Source of the DNA: Lachnospiraceae bacterium
GTDB taxonomy: Bacteria; Bacillota; Clostridia; Lachnospirales; Lachnospiraceae
Assembly (NCBI GenBank): GCA_024696945.1
Contig: JAILGF010000067.1
Span: 1 to 64,000, forward strand
DNA length: 64,000 nt
Direction of reading: 5' to 3'
Shown: in pieces, positions 62,338 through 64,000 of the stretch
How the letters are laid out: every line of letters begins with the position of its first letter
Position numbering within the stretch: position 1 is the first letter of the stretch
Position numbers and translations under genes: made by a program
Notes under the pieces: model-generated
What the model was told of the DNA's origin: nothing
Databases searched by the model: none
What the model saw: the letters and a program-made list of their open reading frames with translations, nothing else

Positions 62338-64000
62338 ATGATATATGAACAGTTCAAATCGCTGTCAGAGACTGTTTTAAGTGGCAAGGAAGCAGATCTT
62401 GTTTTAAAAAATGCCAATATTATCGATGTTTTAACCGGAAGGATAAGGTTTGGTTCCATTGCAATAAAGGATGGGATAATCCTTGGAATCAGCGATGATT
62501 ACAAAGGTAGGGAAGAGGTTGATCTAAACGGGGCATATGTTTCTCCGGGATTTATCGACGCACATCTTCACCTTGAATCCACTATGGTTACTCCTGCAGA
62601 GCTTGTGGCTACGGCTGCAGCATACGGTACGACCACGTTTATTGTTGACCCGCATGAAGCAGCTAATGTTTCCGGAGCTGACGGCATTGATTATATACTT
62701 GACCAGACCGAAGACTCTGATGCAAATGTATATGTTATGATGCCTTCCTGCGTTCCGGCTACTCCGCTCGATGATAACGGCTGTACATTTACCGCAGAGG
62801 ATATGAAGAAATATCTGAACAATCCAAGAATTTTAGGCCTTGGTGAGGTTATGGACGATCCTGCGGTTGTTTACGCCGACAGATCAATGCACGATAAGCT
62901 AGATCTTTTTAAAAGTAAATGTATTGACGGTCACGCACCTTTTCTTCCTGATAAGGAGCTTGATGTATATGCTATGGCCGGAATTATGACGGATCATGAA
63001 GCTTCGGATTTTGAATATGCATTAAAGGAAGTTGAACGCGGTATCCATGTACACGTCCGTGAAGGAAGCGCAGCACATAACTGTTCCGATATAATCAAGG
63101 GACTAGTTGCCAATAATGTGGATTCAACCTGTTTTTCATTCTGTACGGATGATAAGCATATTGAGGATATTTTACGTGAGGGACATATAAGCACAAATAT
63201 CCGAATTGCTATCAGTGAGGGTCTGACCCCGGTAAAGGCATACCGTATGGCTACCGTTAACACCGCAAGGACATACGGTCTAAGACATTTGGGTGCAATT
63301 AAGCCCGGTGCACAGGCTGACTTAGTTGTTTTAAGTAATCTGGAAAATGTAACTGTTACCGATGTTTACTATAAGGGAAAGAAAATTGATAAGAATTATT
63401 GTAACAAGGTAGTTAAGTTATGCAAGGAACAGCTTAAAAAGACTATGAACTTTAAGACTGTTACCGAACAGGATTTTGTTCTTCCTATTACTGAGGATGA
63501 AACTCATGTTATAAGGATCAGCAGACATCAGATTACCACTTCGGATATCGTTCTAAAGATTGCAAAAACCGAAAATTATGAACCATGTAAGCAGAACGAT
63601 GCTGTGAACCCTTCGAAAAATGAACCGCTTTTAAAGATTGCCGCTGTCGAACGACATAAGGCAACCGGCAAGATCGGAGTGGCATTGGCTGCCGGATATG
63701 GAATAAAAAGCGGTGCAGTTGCTTCTTCTGTTTCACATGATTCCCACAATATCATTGCTATCGGTGACAGTGACAGGGATATTGCCTTGGCTGTAAACGC
63801 ATTAAGGGAATCCCAGGGCGGATATGTGATCGTGGATGATGGAAGAGTATATGATGTTCTGGCTCTCCCGATAATGGGACTAATGTCTGATGCAGGTTAT
63901 GAAAAGGTTAATGAAAAGCTGCAGCGTATGAAGAAAAAGGCATACGAAATGGGCGTTGATACGAATATCGATCCGTTTATTACACTTTCATTTATGGCAC
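62338..64000 (+). CDS. ade: Adenine deaminase (3' end cut by window)
   Basis: AdeC deaminates adenine to hypoxanthine, feeding the Hpt salvage route also found in this window. The ATG at 62338 is preceded by AGAGGAA. The visible part (about 554 aa of a family of about 570-600) has the metallo-amidohydrolase motif GFIDAHLHLEST, VDPHEAANV, GHAPFL, and the CTDDKH motif of the amidohydrolase fold. The C-terminal domain begins after RTYGLRHLGAIKPG. The gene continues beyond base 64000; no stop is visible. Confidence 0.93.
   Translation, partial: MIYEQFKSLSETVLSGKEADLVLKNANIIDVLTGRIRFGSIAIKDGIILGISDDYKGREEVDLNGAYVSPGFIDAHLHLESTMVTPAELVATAAAYGTTTFIVDPHEAANVSGADGIDYILDQTEDSDANVYVMMPSCVPATPLDDNGCTFTAEDMKKYLNNPRILGLGEVMDDPAVVYADRSMHDKLDLFKSKCIDGHAPFLPDKELDVYAMAGIMTDHEASDFEYALKEVERGIHVHVREGSAAHNCSDIIKGLVANNVDSTCFSFCTDDKHIEDILREGHISTNIRIAISEGLTPVKAYRMATVNTARTYGLRHLGAIKPGAQADLVVLSNLENVTVTDVYYKGKKIDKNYCNKVVKLCKEQLKKTMNFKTVTEQDFVLPITEDETHVIRISRHQITTSDIVLKIAKTENYEPCKQNDAVNPSKNEPLLKIAAVERHKATGKIGVALAAGYGIKSGAVASSVSHDSHNIIAIGDSDRDIALAVNALRESQGGYVIVDDGRVYDVLALPIMGLMSDAGYEKVNEKLQRMKKKAYEMGVDTNIDPFITLSFMA

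Noticed and set aside
1-64000. tRNA, rRNA, prophage or classical IS elements
   Set aside because: No cloverleaf ending in CCA, no rRNA-like sequence and no DDE or serine/tyrosine recombinase gene was recognised; absence was judged by eye only.

Overview
The window looks like a chromosomal segment of a low-GC, fibre-degrading Lachnospiraceae bacterium, most like Butyrivibrio or Pseudobutyrivibrio. The reasons are Gram-positive style lipoproteins and sigma-A promoters, a secreted GH10 xylanase, a cytosolic GH94 cellobiose phosphorylase, an SGNH esterase lipoprotein, AT-rich codon use, and the gene order rimP-nusA-ylxR-ylxQ-infB-rbfA-nrnA-truB-ribF. No rRNA or tRNA gene, CRISPR array, prophage or classical insertion sequence was seen. 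The genus is an inference from content.

Layout. 1-1.3 kb: the tail of a DUF1848-type gene and a decayed stretch with gene remnants. 1.3-10.1 kb: a xylanase on the minus strand, a dicarboxylate/amino-acid symporter, a MATE exporter, a PH-SHOCT protein, a large secreted CBM/Ig/FnIII surface protein, a GNAT acetyltransferase and an SGNH lipoprotein. 10.2-17.3 kb: an arginine operon, argC-argJ-(membrane orf)-argB-[DUF559 cassette]-argD-(ART-like orf)-argF-ilvN, behind a strong promoter that overlaps ARG-box-like sites. 17.4-25.1 kb: an Mrp/Nbp35 Fe-S ATPase, a vWA/zinc-ribbon protein, lepA and a membrane HD-GYP phosphodiesterase. 25.2-30.6 kb: a sugar ABC importer with all parts in one operon plus an OB-fold-like lipoprotein. 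30.8-32.7 kb: an orphan VirD4/TraG-like ATPase and hpt. 32.8-42.3 kb: the translation and RNA cluster from rimP to ribF. 42.3-50.1 kb: a SWIM/SNF2 helicase, a zinc-ribbon membrane protein, a REC-REC-HD-GYP regulator and an S1-domain protein. 50.2-52.6 kb: cellobiose phosphorylase. 53-61.9 kb: an oligopeptide-type ABC importer whose binding protein, second permease and both ATPases are unusually enlarged. 61.9-64 kb: a DUF3899 membrane protein and adenine deaminase, cut by the window end.

How the genes fit together. Plant polysaccharide is attacked outside the cell by the xylanase and possibly the esterase. Sugars or oligosaccharides enter through the ABC importers, and cellobiose is split by phosphorolysis in the cytoplasm. 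ArgJ recycles the acetyl group, so the arg operon needs no separate deacetylase. Two HD-GYP proteins suggest cyclic-dinucleotide signalling.

Most unusual items. (1) A DUF559 nuclease-like gene fits exactly between two inverted double-hairpin ends inside the arg operon, and its stop codon lies in the right end; this looks like a small, possibly mobile, cassette. (2) Related hairpin repeats occur at 17.3 kb and as a tandem array at 33.3 kb. (3) An orphan VirD4-like ATPase with a degenerate Walker B sits beside hpt. (4) The Opp-type transporter carries a roughly 330-residue insertion in its second permease and long charged insertions in both ATPases.
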